Positions 34,894 through 44,605 of a DNA stretch of 64,000 nt are shown piece after piece. The stretch is taken from the NCBI GenBank assembly GCA_028291545.1, contig JAQGHR010000148.1:1-64000 (forward strand), read 5' to 3'. The notes beneath the pieces were generated by a model. That model searched no databases and had not been told where the DNA came from. It was given only the letters and a program-made list of their open reading frames with translations. The position numbers and the translations under genes were made by a program. Position 1 is the first letter of the stretch, and the number at the start of each line of letters is the position of its first letter. This stretch comes from Planctomycetota bacterium (GTDB lineage: Bacteria; Planctomycetota; Planctomycetia; Isosphaerales; Isosphaeraceae).

Positions 34894-35071
34894 GGATCGC
34901 CTCCCCAACTGAAGAACCGTTCCGCGCCGGGACCCAACCAGACCCGGCATGCCACCATCGTATACTGTTCGGTCGCTGGCTTCAAGTTACCTCGCGGGAC
35001 GGGCGTGTTTCGTGGTGGACTGAGGTATCTGGACTCGATGGCCCGGTCCACGTACAAGGAGCCGCAAGCAC

Positions 35072-35497
35072 ATGCGACGATACCGGTTCACCGTGCGGCG
35101 GATGATGATCGCGGTGGCGATCGTGGGGACGGCGATGGGCCTGATGGCCTGCGGGCTACGATGGCACTCCCGTCTCCGAAAGGCCGAGGACTTGCGATTG
35201 AGTGAGATGATGCTGCTACTCACCGCTCGCGACCTCGCTCCGGGCGCCCGCGATAACGTGGGGAGCAACTTCAATGATCGACTACCCGACGGGACCCCGA
35301 TCCGGGTGGAGAGGCTCGGCACGGGCCGTCGCGTATTTATCCCGGCCGGTAGCAAGGTCCCGGCAGACGATGAGACCATCAAGGCCGCCATCGAGGCGAT
35401 TCTTCGAGAAGCAAGCAAGATACATCGGCTCAGGATCAAGTATCAGCGAGCCGCCCGCCAGCCCTGGCTTTCGATCCCTGTCGACGTGCCTGGGTAA
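35072..35497 (+). CDS. Small membrane-anchored protein, planctomycete-type N-terminus
   Basis: The 141-residue protein begins MRRYRFTVRRMM followed by a hydrophobic segment (IAVAIVGTAMGLMACG). This R-x-R/F-T/S-x-R-x-(L/M)(M/L) opening recurs on many unrelated planctomycete proteins. The remainder is a short soluble domain of unknown function. AAGGAG lies about 9 nt upstream of the ATG. It sits inside the iscA-iscS interval on the opposite strand. Confidence 0.65.
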   Translation: MRRYRFTVRRMMIAVAIVGTAMGLMACGLRWHSRLRKAEDLRLSEMMLLLTARDLAPGARDNVGSNFNDRLPDGTPIRVERLGTGRRVFIPAGSKVPADDETIKAAIEAILREASKIHRLRIKYQRAARQPWLSIPVDVPG

Positions 35498-35558
35498 CTC
35501 GCCGGCCCGCACGATCGGGATGCCGGGAATGCGCGCGAATTCTGGCCCACAACCCCTA

Positions 35559-36737
35559 CTACCCGCGCGAGGACCAGATTGCGCTATGACTTCGGAGCCG
35601 TGCGACGGCGTCAGACACCGCTCCCACAGTGAAATCGATCTCTTCCTCCGTCGTGAATCGGCCCAGGCCGAATCTCAGGCTCGCGCGTGCAAGGTCTTCG
35701 TCAAGGCCGATCGCCCGCAACACATGGCTCGGTTCAGGCTCAGCGGACGTACAGGCGGAGCCGGACGAAACGGCCACGTCGCGCATCGCCATCATCAGCG
35801 CCTCGCCTCCGACATAGGCAAAGCTCAGGTTGAGGTTTCCCGGCAGCCGCTTCTTGGGATGTCCATTCAGGCGAATCTGCTCCACACGCTCCGCGATGCC
35901 TCGGTGAAGTTTTTCCCGGAGACCGCCCACGCGAGTGGCCTCCTCGTCTCGCTCGTTCATGGCAATCTCGACGGCCTCCCCCAGCCCGACAGCCAGCGGC
36001 ACGGGGATCGTGCCGCTCCTCATCCCTCGCTCGTGACCGCCACCGTCGAACAGAGGCACGAGGCGGACCTGGGGCTCTCGCCGGCGTACGTACAAAGCAC
36101 CGATCCCCTTGGGACCGTAGATCTTATGCGCGGAGAGACTGAGCAAGTCGATCCGGTCGCGTTGGACGTCGAGCAAGACTTTCCCGACGGCCTGGGTTGC
36201 GTCCGTATGAAAAACGACACCGCGATCGTGACATACGCGACCAATCTCGCCGATCGGGTTGATCGTCCCGATCTCGTTATTGGCCGCGATGATCGAGACC
36301 AGGACCGTTTGATCGGTGATGGCCGCGTTGACGCTTTCCGCCGAAACCAGCCCGAATTCGTCGGGCGGCACGATCGTCAGATCCCAACCCTCTCGCGCCA
36401 GCCGTTTCATCGGGTCGAGCACGGATTTGTGCTCGACGGCCGACGTGATGAGGTGATTTCCCTTTTTCTTCAGGAACGCGACCGAGCCCTTGATGGCGAG
36501 ATTGTTCGCCTCGGTCGCCCCCGAGGTGAAGACGATCTCCCGGCCCTCCGCTCCGAGAGCCCCCGCGACCTGATCCCGGGCCTTCTCGACGGCGGCCTCC
36601 GCTTCCCACCCGAACGAATGAGAGACGCTGGCCGAATTGCCGTAAACCCTGGTGAAGTAAGGTAAAATCGCCTCAACCACCCGTGGGTCGCATCGCGTCG
36701 TCGCATGATTGTCGAGGTAGATGGGCAGGGCGACCAC
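35559..36737 (-). CDS. Cysteine desulfurase (IscS/NifS type)
   Basis: The 392-residue PLP enzyme takes sulfur from cysteine for Fe-S clusters and thiolated products. H103 (SAVEHKSV), the PLP lysine K205 (SAHKIYGPKG) and the persulfide cysteine C329 (SSGSACTSAEPEPSHVL) sit where E. coli IscS has H104, K206 and C328. The cysteine loop is of class I length. The GTG at 36737 is chosen for its GGAG 8 nt upstream and because the family sequence (PIYLDNHATT) begins right after it. A promoter candidate precedes it. Confidence 0.93.
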   Translation of the reverse strand: MVALPIYLDNHATTRCDPRVVEAILPYFTRVYGNSASVSHSFGWEAEAAVEKARDQVAGALGAEGREIVFTSGATEANNLAIKGSVAFLKKKGNHLITSAVEHKSVLDPMKRLAREGWDLTIVPPDEFGLVSAESVNAAITDQTVLVSIIAANNEIGTINPIGEIGRVCHDRGVVFHTDATQAVGKVLLDVQRDRIDLLSLSAHKIYGPKGIGALYVRRREPQVRLVPLFDGGGHERGMRSGTIPVPLAVGLGEAVEIAMNERDEEATRVGGLREKLHRGIAERVEQIRLNGHPKKRLPGNLNLSFAYVGGEALMMAMRDVAVSSGSACTSAEPEPSHVLRAIGLDEDLARASLRFGLGRFTTEEEIDFTVGAVSDAVARLRSHSAIWSSRG

Positions 36738-36772
36738 GTGATGCTCTCCGGGGTGGTCGGGGACTTTTCTCC

Positions 36773-36800
36773 ATCCTAGACGACGGGGTCGGCGATGCAA
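36773..36800 (-). promoter_or_regulatory. Probable promoter of the cysteine desulfurase gene
   Basis: On the minus strand TTGCAT (36800-36795) and TAGGAT (36778-36773) are 16 nt apart, 35 nt before the GTG start. Confidence 0.45.
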
Positions 36801-37131
36801 GGACCACCGCGCCCGCCAGCCCAGGACCGGATGTGAACGCGATCGGTGATCGCCTCGCCCGCTCGTCACGATGATTCTTGATGTGTCGCAGTCATCCCGT
36901 CGAGTGCCGGAGCCTGCGAAAACTCGATCAACTTTGGGCGGAGTGATAGTCAGTGACTCACAGGGAATCGGGTTTCGGGGAGGCCAGCCCCTCGAATGTC
37001 TTGACGAACAGGCTTGGTCGTGAGTGAGTTGTCCGGTTCGCGCGAATCCGGGTTGGGCTTGCGGGTTTTCTCGATCTCGGGTATGGCTAAGCCATCAACT
37101 TGGATTCTCGGACGCACGGAGGCGGCCAACC
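36801..37131. other. Divergent intergenic region
   Basis: This is the rest of the 394-bp gap between the desulfurase (minus) and methyltransferase (plus) genes. I see no IscR-like palindrome, tRNA or repeat. Promoter elements for the methyltransferase are not obvious. Confidence 0.4.
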
Positions 37132-37833
37132 ATGAGTTATGACAAGACGCAGGCGACGCACGAGTTCACGCGTTGGAGCGAGAACTACGACAGGTGCATC
37201 CTCCAGACTCTCCTGTTCCAGCCGGCACATCGCGCGATTATCAAACGAATCCAGGCTCGATTCGCCGATCGACCGATCCGCATCCTGGATGTCGGATGCG
37301 GGACGGGCGTTTTCGCCGCGAGGATTCGTGACGCGCTACCCTCTGCGCAGGTCTGGGGCGTCGATCTCGTCTCGGGAATGCTGAGCAAGGGCGCGGCACG
37401 CTGGCAGAGGCATGCCGAGTGCGTTACACCGATCCAGGGCGATAGCGAACGACTGCCGTTTGCCACAGGATCTTTTGATATCGTAACTTGCGCCAACAGC
37501 TTCCATCATTATCCTCACCAGGACCGTGCCGTTGCCGAGATGCACCGGGTCTTGAAACTGAACGGTCGCCTGATGCTGGTTGACGGCTATCGCGATCGGC
37601 CCTGGGGCTGGTTCATCTACGATGTTTGCGTGGCCCACGTGGAAGGGGCCGTCCATCACGCGTCGGCCGGGCGATTTCGCGAACTCTGCGGACAGGCAGG
37701 CTTTGGCCAGATGGATCAGCGAGTTTATCGAGGACTCGCACCGTTCCTGTTCACCGAAGCCGTCGCCGAAAAAAGCCCGGTCCCGGCGCCTCATTTCCGC
37801 CTGGACCCTTCGGAAGTCAAGGTCGCGGCCTGA
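37132..37833 (+). CDS. Class I SAM-dependent methyltransferase
   Basis: The 233-residue protein has motif I ILDVGCGTGVFAARI, an acidic motif II (WGVDLVSGML), motif III-like LPFATGSFDIVTC, and the SFHHYPHQDRAVAEMHRVL block of UbiE/type-11 methyltransferases. Substrate unknown. ATG 37132 has GGAGG about 9 nt upstream. Its end lies 4 bp from the convergent COG2509 gene. Confidence 0.85.
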   Translation: MSYDKTQATHEFTRWSENYDRCILQTLLFQPAHRAIIKRIQARFADRPIRILDVGCGTGVFAARIRDALPSAQVWGVDLVSGMLSKGAARWQRHAECVTPIQGDSERLPFATGSFDIVTCANSFHHYPHQDRAVAEMHRVLKLNGRLMLVDGYRDRPWGWFIYDVCVAHVEGAVHHASAGRFRELCGQAGFGQMDQRVYRGLAPFLFTEAVAEKSPVPAPHFRLDPSEVKVAA

Positions 37834-37837
37834 AAGC

Positions 37838-39421
37838 CTAGCCCGGCCTGGCGTATCGCCCGACGATGGCTCGGGCGGTCCGCAAACCATCGACGGCTGC
37901 GCTGATGATCCCACCGGCATACCCGGCCCCTTCTCCGCAGGGGAAGAGGCCGGAGACCGAGGGGCTTTCTCTCGTCCGGTCATCGCGAGGGATGCGAACG
38001 GGCGAGGAGCCTCTGGACTCCGGGCCGGTCAGGGTCGCGTTACGAAGGAAAAGACCTCCGAAGCGGCGATCGAGAATCGGCAGGCCGCGTTCCAGGGTCT
38101 CCATCACGATCGGCGGCAGGATCAACCCCATATCGATCGGAACGACGCCTCGGGGGTAGCTCGACGGCAGCGTTCCCCGGCTCGGACGATCGGCCAGGAA
38201 GTCGCCCGCCCACTGGATGGGTGCCGCATAGGCCCGGCCTCCGGCGAGGTACGCCAATCGTTCTGATCGCTGCTGGTAATGCACGCCCGCCAGAGGATGG
38301 CGGCTCCCCGTATCTTCGGGAGTGATCGTCATGACCAGCCCGCTGTTCGCAAACGGCGAATCGTGACGGCTCTCGCTCATCCCGTTCGTGCAGAAATAGC
38401 CGGGCTCGCTCACGCTCGGCATCACGTAACCGCCGGCGCACATGCAGAAAGTGAACAGATCCCGGCCCCGCACGTTCGCGACCAGGTTGTAATCGGCCGC
38501 GCCGAGCGCTTCGTGCCCGGAATTCCGCCCGTATCGAGCCACGTCCACCTGCTCCTGGGGCTGCTCGATCCGTACACCTAGCTGGAACGCCTTCGCCTCC
38601 AACGGCACGCCACGCCTGAGCAGCATGGTGTACGTGTCTCGCGCGCTATGTCCGACGGCGAGGACGGCCAATTCAGCCGGGACTCGTCCGGAACTGGTGT
38701 GAACGCCTCGAAGCTGGCCCCCGACGATCTCCAGATCCTCAACCCGGCAGGAAAATCGAACCTCGCCCCCGAGTTGTTCCAGCTTGCGACGAAGCGTCCT
38801 CACGACCAGCGGCAAGCGATTCGAGCCAAGGTGAGGCCGGTGCTCGTACAAGATCGAGGGCTTGCCGTGGCATTCGGCTAGGACTTCCAAAACCTTTTGA
38901 ACGTCCGGTCCGGTGCCCCGGCTGGTGAGCTTGCCGTCGGAGAACGTGCCCGCGCCGCCTTCGCCGAAGAGGTAATTGCTCTCGGGGTCAAGGTCGCCAC
39001 CCGTGTCAAACTTGCGGACGTCGGCGACGCGATCCTTGACGTCGCGGCCTCGCTCCAGCACGATCGGCGCGTAGCCGTTCAAGGCCAGGAAGTAACCGGC
39101 GAACAACCCGGCCGGTCCCGCGCCGACGATGACCGGACGGCCCGGGAGCGGTTCCGGGCCGGGTTCGGGCCAGTCGAAATGGTCGGGCTCGAATGCCTCA
39201 ATCCCTGGCGAAGAGAGCGGCAGTTCTCGCTGTGGGACCTCGACCTCGGCCGAGTACACAAAGTGGATGTCATCGTGACGCCGCGCGTCGAGGCTCTTGC
39301 GGAGAATCCGCCAGCGTCCGACGGCGTCTCGGTCGACGCCCAACCGTGAGGCGACCAGGTCGGGGATCGCGGCCTCGGACTCGCCGAGCCCGAGGCGGAT
39401 ATTGGAAACCTTGAGTGACAT
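37838..39421 (-). CDS. COG2509-type FAD-dependent dehydrogenase
   Basis: The 527-residue protein begins with a small alpha/beta domain (residues 1-85, RRHDDIHFVYSAEVEV). A Rossmann FAD domain follows (PVIVGAGPAGLFAGYFLALNG) with the downstream blocks GGAGTFSDGKLTSR and FPCGEGAGYAGGI. This is the uncharacterised COG2509 flavoprotein family. The second block and the tail GYAGGI...VDGLRTA are typical. The reaction is unknown. Confidence 0.88.
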   Translation of the reverse strand: MSLKVSNIRLGLGESEAAIPDLVASRLGVDRDAVGRWRILRKSLDARRHDDIHFVYSAEVEVPQRELPLSSPGIEAFEPDHFDWPEPGPEPLPGRPVIVGAGPAGLFAGYFLALNGYAPIVLERGRDVKDRVADVRKFDTGGDLDPESNYLFGEGGAGTFSDGKLTSRGTGPDVQKVLEVLAECHGKPSILYEHRPHLGSNRLPLVVRTLRRKLEQLGGEVRFSCRVEDLEIVGGQLRGVHTSSGRVPAELAVLAVGHSARDTYTMLLRRGVPLEAKAFQLGVRIEQPQEQVDVARYGRNSGHEALGAADYNLVANVRGRDLFTFCMCAGGYVMPSVSEPGYFCTNGMSESRHDSPFANSGLVMTITPEDTGSRHPLAGVHYQQRSERLAYLAGGRAYAAPIQWAGDFLADRPSRGTLPSSYPRGVVPIDMGLILPPIVMETLERGLPILDRRFGGLFLRNATLTGPESRGSSPVRIPRDDRTRESPSVSGLFPCGEGAGYAGGIISAAVDGLRTARAIVGRYARPG

Positions 39422-39467
39422 ACGCCCATTTTAGGACAAGGGACCGCGAACCGCCAAGCGTGGCCTG

Positions 39468-41180
39468 TCAGGCGGTCGGGCCGAAGCAGATGAGCGTGAT
39501 GTCGTCGGCCTGACGGTGACCGGCGGAGAATTCGCGGATCTCCTGGAGAATCGCCTTGCCGACGGCCTCGGGACTACCCGGCGACTTGCGGACACGCTCG
39601 ATGAGCCGAGGCGTTTCCTGCTTGTCGTAAAGCTCGTCCGCCGGGCTCCGCGAGTCGGGAACGCCGTCGGAATAGATGATCACCACGTCGCCGGGAGCCA
39701 GGGTAATCTCCGACTCAGTGTAGGTCGAATCGTCCATCACGCCGAGCGGGAAGCCCGCAATATCGTGGCCGAACAGATCGACCGTCCCATCCGCATGGCG
39801 AACGAAGAGCGGGAGGTGCCCGGCGGAGGTCAAACGGAACACGTGCGTGTTGGCGTCGAGCACGCCGAGGCTGAGCGTGATGAACTTCTCCTCGATGCCC
39901 GCCGCGCAAAGCTGCGCATTCAGCATCTCGGCCGCCGCGGCCGGCCCGTCCTGGGTGAGGATGCAGAATCGGGTGTCCCCGGAGAACTTGGCCATCATCA
40001 GGGCCGCGGCCACGCCTTTTCCAGAGACGTCGCCGAGCGCGATCGCGAGGCGATTCTCCTTGAGCGGAACGAAGTCGTAATAATCGCCGCCAACCTCGTA
40101 GGCCGCGTGGTAATAGGCGAAAAATTCATAGCCAGCGACCGTCGGGGTAGTCTGCGGGAGGAACCGCTTCTGAACTTGCTCGGCCAGACGAAGGTCGCGT
40201 TCGATACGCTCGCGGGCCAGCAGGCTCTCGTGCATCGCGACGTTCTGGATCGCGATGGCCGCCTGGCTCGCGACCGACGCCAGGACGTCGAGATCCTCCT
40301 GCCCGAACTGGCGGCGGTCGCTGGTGTCGAGCTGGATGATTCCGAGCGCCTGCCCGTCGGGTGTGACCAGAGGGGCGCACATGACGGAGCGGATCTTGAG
40401 GTCGGCAATCGAGGCGCTCGTTGGCAAGTTCGCGTCATTGCCGGCATCCTGGCTCAGCACCGCCTTCTTCTGGCCGAGGACATGCCCGAGCAGGGAGCGG
40501 CTGATCGTGAGTTGGGTCTCGTCCTGCGGAGCGCGACCGAGGAGGTTGCGAATCCCGGGCTTCTTGCCCTCGCGAATTTTGTGGAACTTCTGGCGAATCG
40601 TCCGTTTAGGGTCGTCCGGATTCACCAGCGCGAGGAAATATCGTTCGGCCTGGGGGAAGATGTTGGCGAGGGCGTCCAGGATCTTGGGGGCGACCGAGTC
40701 CAGCTTGAGATTGCTCGAAAGGGTGCGCGAGATCTCCAAGATCGCCCGCAGTTTCTCTTCGGGCTTGACCGCGCAAACGAGCTGGTCCGATCTGGAAGCG
40801 TCGAGTGTGTGGAGCGGCGAATCCGTGCCCTCATCGGTGAGGACCACGAGATCCTCGTCGGTCTTCTTCGGCTCCTCGATCGGATATTTGTTGCAGAAGA
40901 CCATCTCGACATCACAGATATTGATGCGATCCCCCTCTTTCAGAGGGTGATCCATCATCGGCGCAATCTCTTTCTCGTTGAGCTTGGTTCGGTTCCGGGA
41001 GTTCAGGTCCACGACGTAGAAGCGGTTCCCGTCCCGTCGGATCTTGGCGTGCTCGCGACTCACCCCGTGAGGGTCGAGCACGATATGGCAGCGAGGCAAT
41101 CGCCCGATCAACGCTTCATCAAGGTCGATTTCGACGAACTGGCCCGACGGGGTGCCGTTCATCACGAGGAGGCCAGCCAT
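39468..41180 (-). CDS. FHA-GAF-SpoIIE/PP2C phosphatase
   Basis: The 570-residue protein has an N-terminal FHA domain (residues ~18-95: IGRLPRCHIVLDP, VSREHAKI, NSRNRTKLN) that would bind phosphothreonine. A GAF domain (~165-330) follows, then a RsbU/SpoIIE-type PP2C domain (~350-568) with GGDYYDFV, GDVSGKGVAAALMMA and YSDGVPDS metal-binding segments. Such phosphatases usually dephosphorylate anti-anti-sigma-like or kinase substrates. The kinase gene immediately upstream on the same strand (54 bp gap) suggests the FHA reads that kinase's phosphorylation. GGGAG lies 10 nt before the ATG. Confidence 0.93.
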   Translation of the reverse strand: MAGLLVMNGTPSGQFVEIDLDEALIGRLPRCHIVLDPHGVSREHAKIRRDGNRFYVVDLNSRNRTKLNEKEIAPMMDHPLKEGDRINICDVEMVFCNKYPIEEPKKTDEDLVVLTDEGTDSPLHTLDASRSDQLVCAVKPEEKLRAILEISRTLSSNLKLDSVAPKILDALANIFPQAERYFLALVNPDDPKRTIRQKFHKIREGKKPGIRNLLGRAPQDETQLTISRSLLGHVLGQKKAVLSQDAGNDANLPTSASIADLKIRSVMCAPLVTPDGQALGIIQLDTSDRRQFGQEDLDVLASVASQAAIAIQNVAMHESLLARERIERDLRLAEQVQKRFLPQTTPTVAGYEFFAYYHAAYEVGGDYYDFVPLKENRLAIALGDVSGKGVAAALMMAKFSGDTRFCILTQDGPAAAAEMLNAQLCAAGIEEKFITLSLGVLDANTHVFRLTSAGHLPLFVRHADGTVDLFGHDIAGFPLGVMDDSTYTESEITLAPGDVVIIYSDGVPDSRSPADELYDKQETPRLIERVRKSPGSPEAVGKAILQEIREFSAGHRQADDITLICFGPTA

Positions 41181-41234
41181 GCGAGAAAACTCCCTATCGG
41201 AACATGACCTGGCAGGTAGGGGAGGCGAACCGGA

Positions 41235-42905
41235 TCACTGGAGGCCGAACGCCGGTCGATCCAGGAGGGCCGGCACGAGCTTTATCGGGCCGAGGAGCTG
41301 GTTACGCAGATTCGTCATTCGCTCCGAGTCTTCCACCTTGCCACCGCGAGCGTTGGCCAGGGTAACGATCTCCAGTGAGAGCTCCGCCAGCGCGGGGTCC
41401 ATCAAGGCGATGGTCATGTTGTTGCCGTAAACCGCGGCCACCTCGCCCGGATCTCCCTTAATGGCCATCTCTCCCGCATGCAGCACATGGGCAAGGCTCT
41501 TCCATTTCGCCTGAGCAGTGCCCGAGCCCTTTTCGGCTTGCTCCAGCTCGTGGGAGAGCGCCCCGAGTCGTTCGGAATCGCCTCGGCGGAGGTAATGGCG
41601 AGCGAGCTGAATGTAAGCACTCAGGGTCCACTTGGATTCCTTTGGGTACCGCCCCGGCACGGCCAGCCAGGCCGCCTCGCGGTCGAGGTCCGAGGAGTGC
41701 AGCTGAGCGAACCGATACTGTGCCGCGGCGCTGCCCTGGTTTGGGATCAGGGACCAATTGGCCATCCAGAGGCCGGGGGGAGATGCAGACGGACTGCCCG
41801 AGGTCGACAGCAGATCCTCGGCGCGGGCCACCCAGCCGAGTGCCCCGCCGGCGATGAGGGACAACAGAACGATGGCGTAGACAACATTAGAGCCAGGTCG
41901 CCAGCCGGCTGCGGGCTGGGAAAGCTCGGGATCGTCCGAGATCATCGTCGGCTGAAGGGCCGCGACAGGATGGGCCACCGTGATCGGTGCGGTCACCGCG
42001 GCGGCCTGGACGATCTCCCGGACGCGGGAGAGATCCTTGAGCATCTCCCCGGCGGACTGATACCGACCCTCGGGCGATTTGGCCATCAGCTTCATGACGA
42101 GCGCCACGAGTTCCGGCGGCAATTTCTTTCGACGCTTGCCCAGGCTCTCCGGCGCCTCGCTCACGTGTTTGAGCGCCAGCGCCACGGCGGTCTCGGCGGT
42201 GAACGGGGGAGAGCCACTGAGCATGTGATAGAACGTCACTCCGAGCGAGTACAGGTCGCTCCGATGATCGACCTCTCGGCCCTGAACCTGCTCGGGACTC
42301 ATGTACATCGGCGTACCGAGCGTCATGCCAGGGGCCGTCAGATGCAGGCGATCGGATTCCGGCAATCTGGCCAGCCCAAAGTCGGCGACCTTGAGCTGAC
42401 CCTTCTTGGTCAGAAGCATGTTCTCGGGCTTGATGTCCCGATGGATCAGGCCCGCCTCCCCGGCCGCCTGGACCGCGAGACCCGACTGTCGCATGATCGA
42501 CAGCGCCACGGGGAGGTCCAGAGCGCCCTTCTTTTGAAGGTGTTCGCGAAGGTTCGTGCCCTGGACGTACTCCATGGCGATGAACCGGATGCCCTCGAAG
42601 CCGCCGAGGGTATAGATATGGACGATGTTGGGATGGTTGAGTTTCGCGGCGGCCCAGGCCTCCGACTCGAAGCGGGCCATGTAGGTGGGGTTGCTGGTCC
42701 ATTCGGGCCGCAAGACCTTGAGAGCCACCGGTCGATCGAGGCTGACCTGACGCGCGAGGTAGACCTCGCCCATCCCCCCCTGCCCGAGCATCCGTTCCAC
42801 GAGGAAATCGCCGAGGGTGTGGCTCGTCAGGTCTCGCGTAGGCCGTGCTGCCCACTCGAGTGAATCCGAGGACGTCGGTTCCAGCGGCCGATCGTGCTTC
42901 GCCAT
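41235..42905 (-). CDS. Membrane-anchored Hanks-type Ser/Thr protein kinase
   Basis: The 556-residue protein has a complete kinase domain (residues ~30-295): glycine loop GQGGMGEVY, K63 (VALKVLRP), H155-R-D157 (LIHRDIKPEN), D175-F-G and the APE-equivalent SPEQ. One membrane segment (about 341-360) separates it from a C-terminal extracytoplasmic helical region of roughly 195 residues with TPR-like pattern (LARHYLRRGDSERLGALSHEL). All catalytic residues are present. It is probably co-transcribed with the FHA-GAF-PP2C gene downstream. Confidence 0.93.
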   Translation of the reverse strand: MAKHDRPLEPTSSDSLEWAARPTRDLTSHTLGDFLVERMLGQGGMGEVYLARQVSLDRPVALKVLRPEWTSNPTYMARFESEAWAAAKLNHPNIVHIYTLGGFEGIRFIAMEYVQGTNLREHLQKKGALDLPVALSIMRQSGLAVQAAGEAGLIHRDIKPENMLLTKKGQLKVADFGLARLPESDRLHLTAPGMTLGTPMYMSPEQVQGREVDHRSDLYSLGVTFYHMLSGSPPFTAETAVALALKHVSEAPESLGKRRKKLPPELVALVMKLMAKSPEGRYQSAGEMLKDLSRVREIVQAAAVTAPITVAHPVAALQPTMISDDPELSQPAAGWRPGSNVVYAIVLLSLIAGGALGWVARAEDLLSTSGSPSASPPGLWMANWSLIPNQGSAAAQYRFAQLHSSDLDREAAWLAVPGRYPKESKWTLSAYIQLARHYLRRGDSERLGALSHELEQAEKGSGTAQAKWKSLAHVLHAGEMAIKGDPGEVAAVYGNNMTIALMDPALAELSLEIVTLANARGGKVEDSERMTNLRNQLLGPIKLVPALLDRPAFGLQ

Positions 42906-43072
42906 CGCGCAACCTCGCGTCTTCCGGCGTCTGGCCGTGTACTCAATCGTGCCCTCAGCATGCGCTCTTCTAGTCTACGTCAAGGTGGCCGGCAACGCAA
43001 AGGTCCGACGTTTCCCGTCGTATCATCGCCTGCATCCGTGGGTCCGGGGCCCTCCCGAACCTGCCGAACTCA

Positions 43073-43840
43073 CTAGCCCGGCCTGACCCAATCGATGCCC
43101 TGAACCACGAGCTTTCCGAGGCTGGGATTGCGGAGCGGATCGTCTTTGTCGGGGCCGAAATCGCGGTGTCCCAGCGGCGTATGGAAGACCTTGCCCTTCC
43201 CGTACGAACGCGTCCAGGCCACGGGCCAGTCCGTGCCTTCGAAATTCGCCGTCGCTAGAGGCTCAACGCCGGGTTGCATCTGGAGGTGATAGTAGAGTTC
43301 GTCCTTGAGCTCGAAGTCCGCCAGCCCCTCGGTCACGGGACTGGACGTGTTTGCAATCTTGATCGTGTAGCTGCCTTTCCGGAACTTGCCGTCGGGCAGA
43401 CCCTGGTGAGAGTACACCCCGCCCAGCATCTCGCGCCATTCCGGCAGCCAGTCGGGTGCCGCGTTGTCTGCGCCATGGATGGAGACATACCCCTTGCCCC
43501 CCTTGACGAACGCGAGCAACGCCTTCTGTTGACTCTCGCTGAACTTGAACTCGGGGTCCCGTCGATCGGCGTTCACGATCAGGATGGCGTACCTGGACAT
43601 CGCGGGCGTTTCGAGGATCGCGGCGTCCTCGCACACGGTCACACGATAGCGGCCCGTGTCTTCCAGGAGGCTCGCCAGGTAGAATGCCTGGTCGCGATAG
43701 CCGTGGTGCTCGCGCTGGCCGCCCGTCAGCAAGAGCACGGGCGTTCCGTTCGGGTTCTTCTTCTGTGCCTCCGCCGTCCCGGTCAGGACCGCCAGCGTGA
43801 CCAGGGCCATCGGCAACGCAATCAGACGTCGGATCGACAC
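43073..43840 (-). CDS. Secreted ThuA-like protein
   Basis: The 255-residue protein has a signal peptide (LIALPMALVTLAVLTGTAEA) and a ThuA/trehalose-utilisation domain. Typical blocks are LLLTGGQREHHGY, SIHGADNAAPDW and the closing HTPLGHRDFG. The family has a class I amidotransferase-like fold and is abundant in planctomycetes, often linked to sugar breakdown, but its biochemistry is not established. The GTG start has AGGAG 8 nt upstream. Confidence 0.85.
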   Translation of the reverse strand: MSIRRLIALPMALVTLAVLTGTAEAQKKNPNGTPVLLLTGGQREHHGYRDQAFYLASLLEDTGRYRVTVCEDAAILETPAMSRYAILIVNADRRDPEFKFSESQQKALLAFVKGGKGYVSIHGADNAAPDWLPEWREMLGGVYSHQGLPDGKFRKGSYTIKIANTSSPVTEGLADFELKDELYYHLQMQPGVEPLATANFEGTDWPVAWTRSYGKGKVFHTPLGHRDFGPDKDDPLRNPSLGKLVVQGIDWVRPG

Positions 43841-43907
43841 GCGAGGGACTCCTGAGCGGGGGCTATTGTGTTACGACCGGCATCCTAATCGGCCGGATTG
43901 ACAACCG

Positions 43908-43936
43908 CAAGATGCTTACGATCCCACCCTTACGAC
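43908..43936 (+). promoter_or_regulatory. Possible promoter of the secreted protein gene at 43953
   Basis: TTGACA (43908-43913) is a perfect -35 box. Seventeen nt later TACGAC (43931-43936) is a poor -10 box. Transcription would begin only about 10 nt before the ATG, so this is tentative. Confidence 0.3.
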
Positions 43937-43952
43937 TCGAGGATGCCTCACC

Positions 43953-44507
43953 ATGATGCGCAAAATTTCCTTACGTCTCGTCGCCGTGACCTTCGGTGCT
44001 CTGATGATCGGCGCCGACACGCCGACGCAGACTATCAAGCAGGGCGGAGTCAGCTTCACGGTCCCGACGACCTGGAAGTCGAGCAAGCCCGGATCGAGCA
44101 TGCGCCTGGCCCAGTTCAAGCTCGATCCGGTGAAAGGCGATGAAGACCCGGCCGAGCTGGTGCTCTTCAAGTTTGCGGGAGGCGGCGGATCGGTGAAAGC
44201 CAATCTCGATCGCTGGCAGCAGCAATTCCAGGACAAGGACGGGTCGCCACCCAAGATCACGACCGACACGCGAAAGGGTAAGAATACCGACGTGACGTTT
44301 GCGGAAACCTCGGGGCGATACGTCGCGGCTGTCACGCCCGGCAGCCCGCAGAAGTTCGACAAGTCCGACTGGCGCTTGCTAGGCGCGATCGTGCAGACCC
44401 AGGACGCTGGCTACTTCTTCAAGATGGTCGGACCCGACAAGACCATGAACGCGGCCAAGCCGGCGTTTGAGGCGATGATCAAATCGATCTCGCTGGATAA
44501 GGACTGA
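43953..44507 (+). CDS. Secreted protein of unknown function
   Basis: The 184-residue protein has an N-terminal signal (MMRKISLRLVAVTFGALMIG) and a soluble domain with VSFTVPTTWKSS and LVLFKFAGGGGSVKANLDRWQQQF. This is a pattern seen in many planctomycete hypothetical proteins and loosely like PsbP/DUF1795-type folds. No function is proposed. It is convergent with the large kinase gene, with a hairpin between. Confidence 0.7.
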   Translation: MMRKISLRLVAVTFGALMIGADTPTQTIKQGGVSFTVPTTWKSSKPGSSMRLAQFKLDPVKGDEDPAELVLFKFAGGGGSVKANLDRWQQQFQDKDGSPPKITTDTRKGKNTDVTFAETSGRYVAAVTPGSPQKFDKSDWRLLGAIVQTQDAGYFFKMVGPDKTMNAAKPAFEAMIKSISLDKD

Positions 44508-44530
44508 AATCCGCCGATCGTGGAATTTCA

Positions 44531-44572
44531 CGGGGCTTGTGAGGGGGATGATCCCCCCTCGCGAGTTCCCCG
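44531..44572. terminator. Hairpin between convergent genes
   Basis: Nested pairing cgggg (44531-44535) with ccccg (44568-44572) and gaggggg with cccccctc forms a GC-rich stem between convergent stop codons at 44507 and 44606. There is no T-tract. Confidence 0.4.
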
Positions 44573-44605
44573 CCTGATGCGTTCCGACGGTCGTGGTCCT
44601 CGCCG

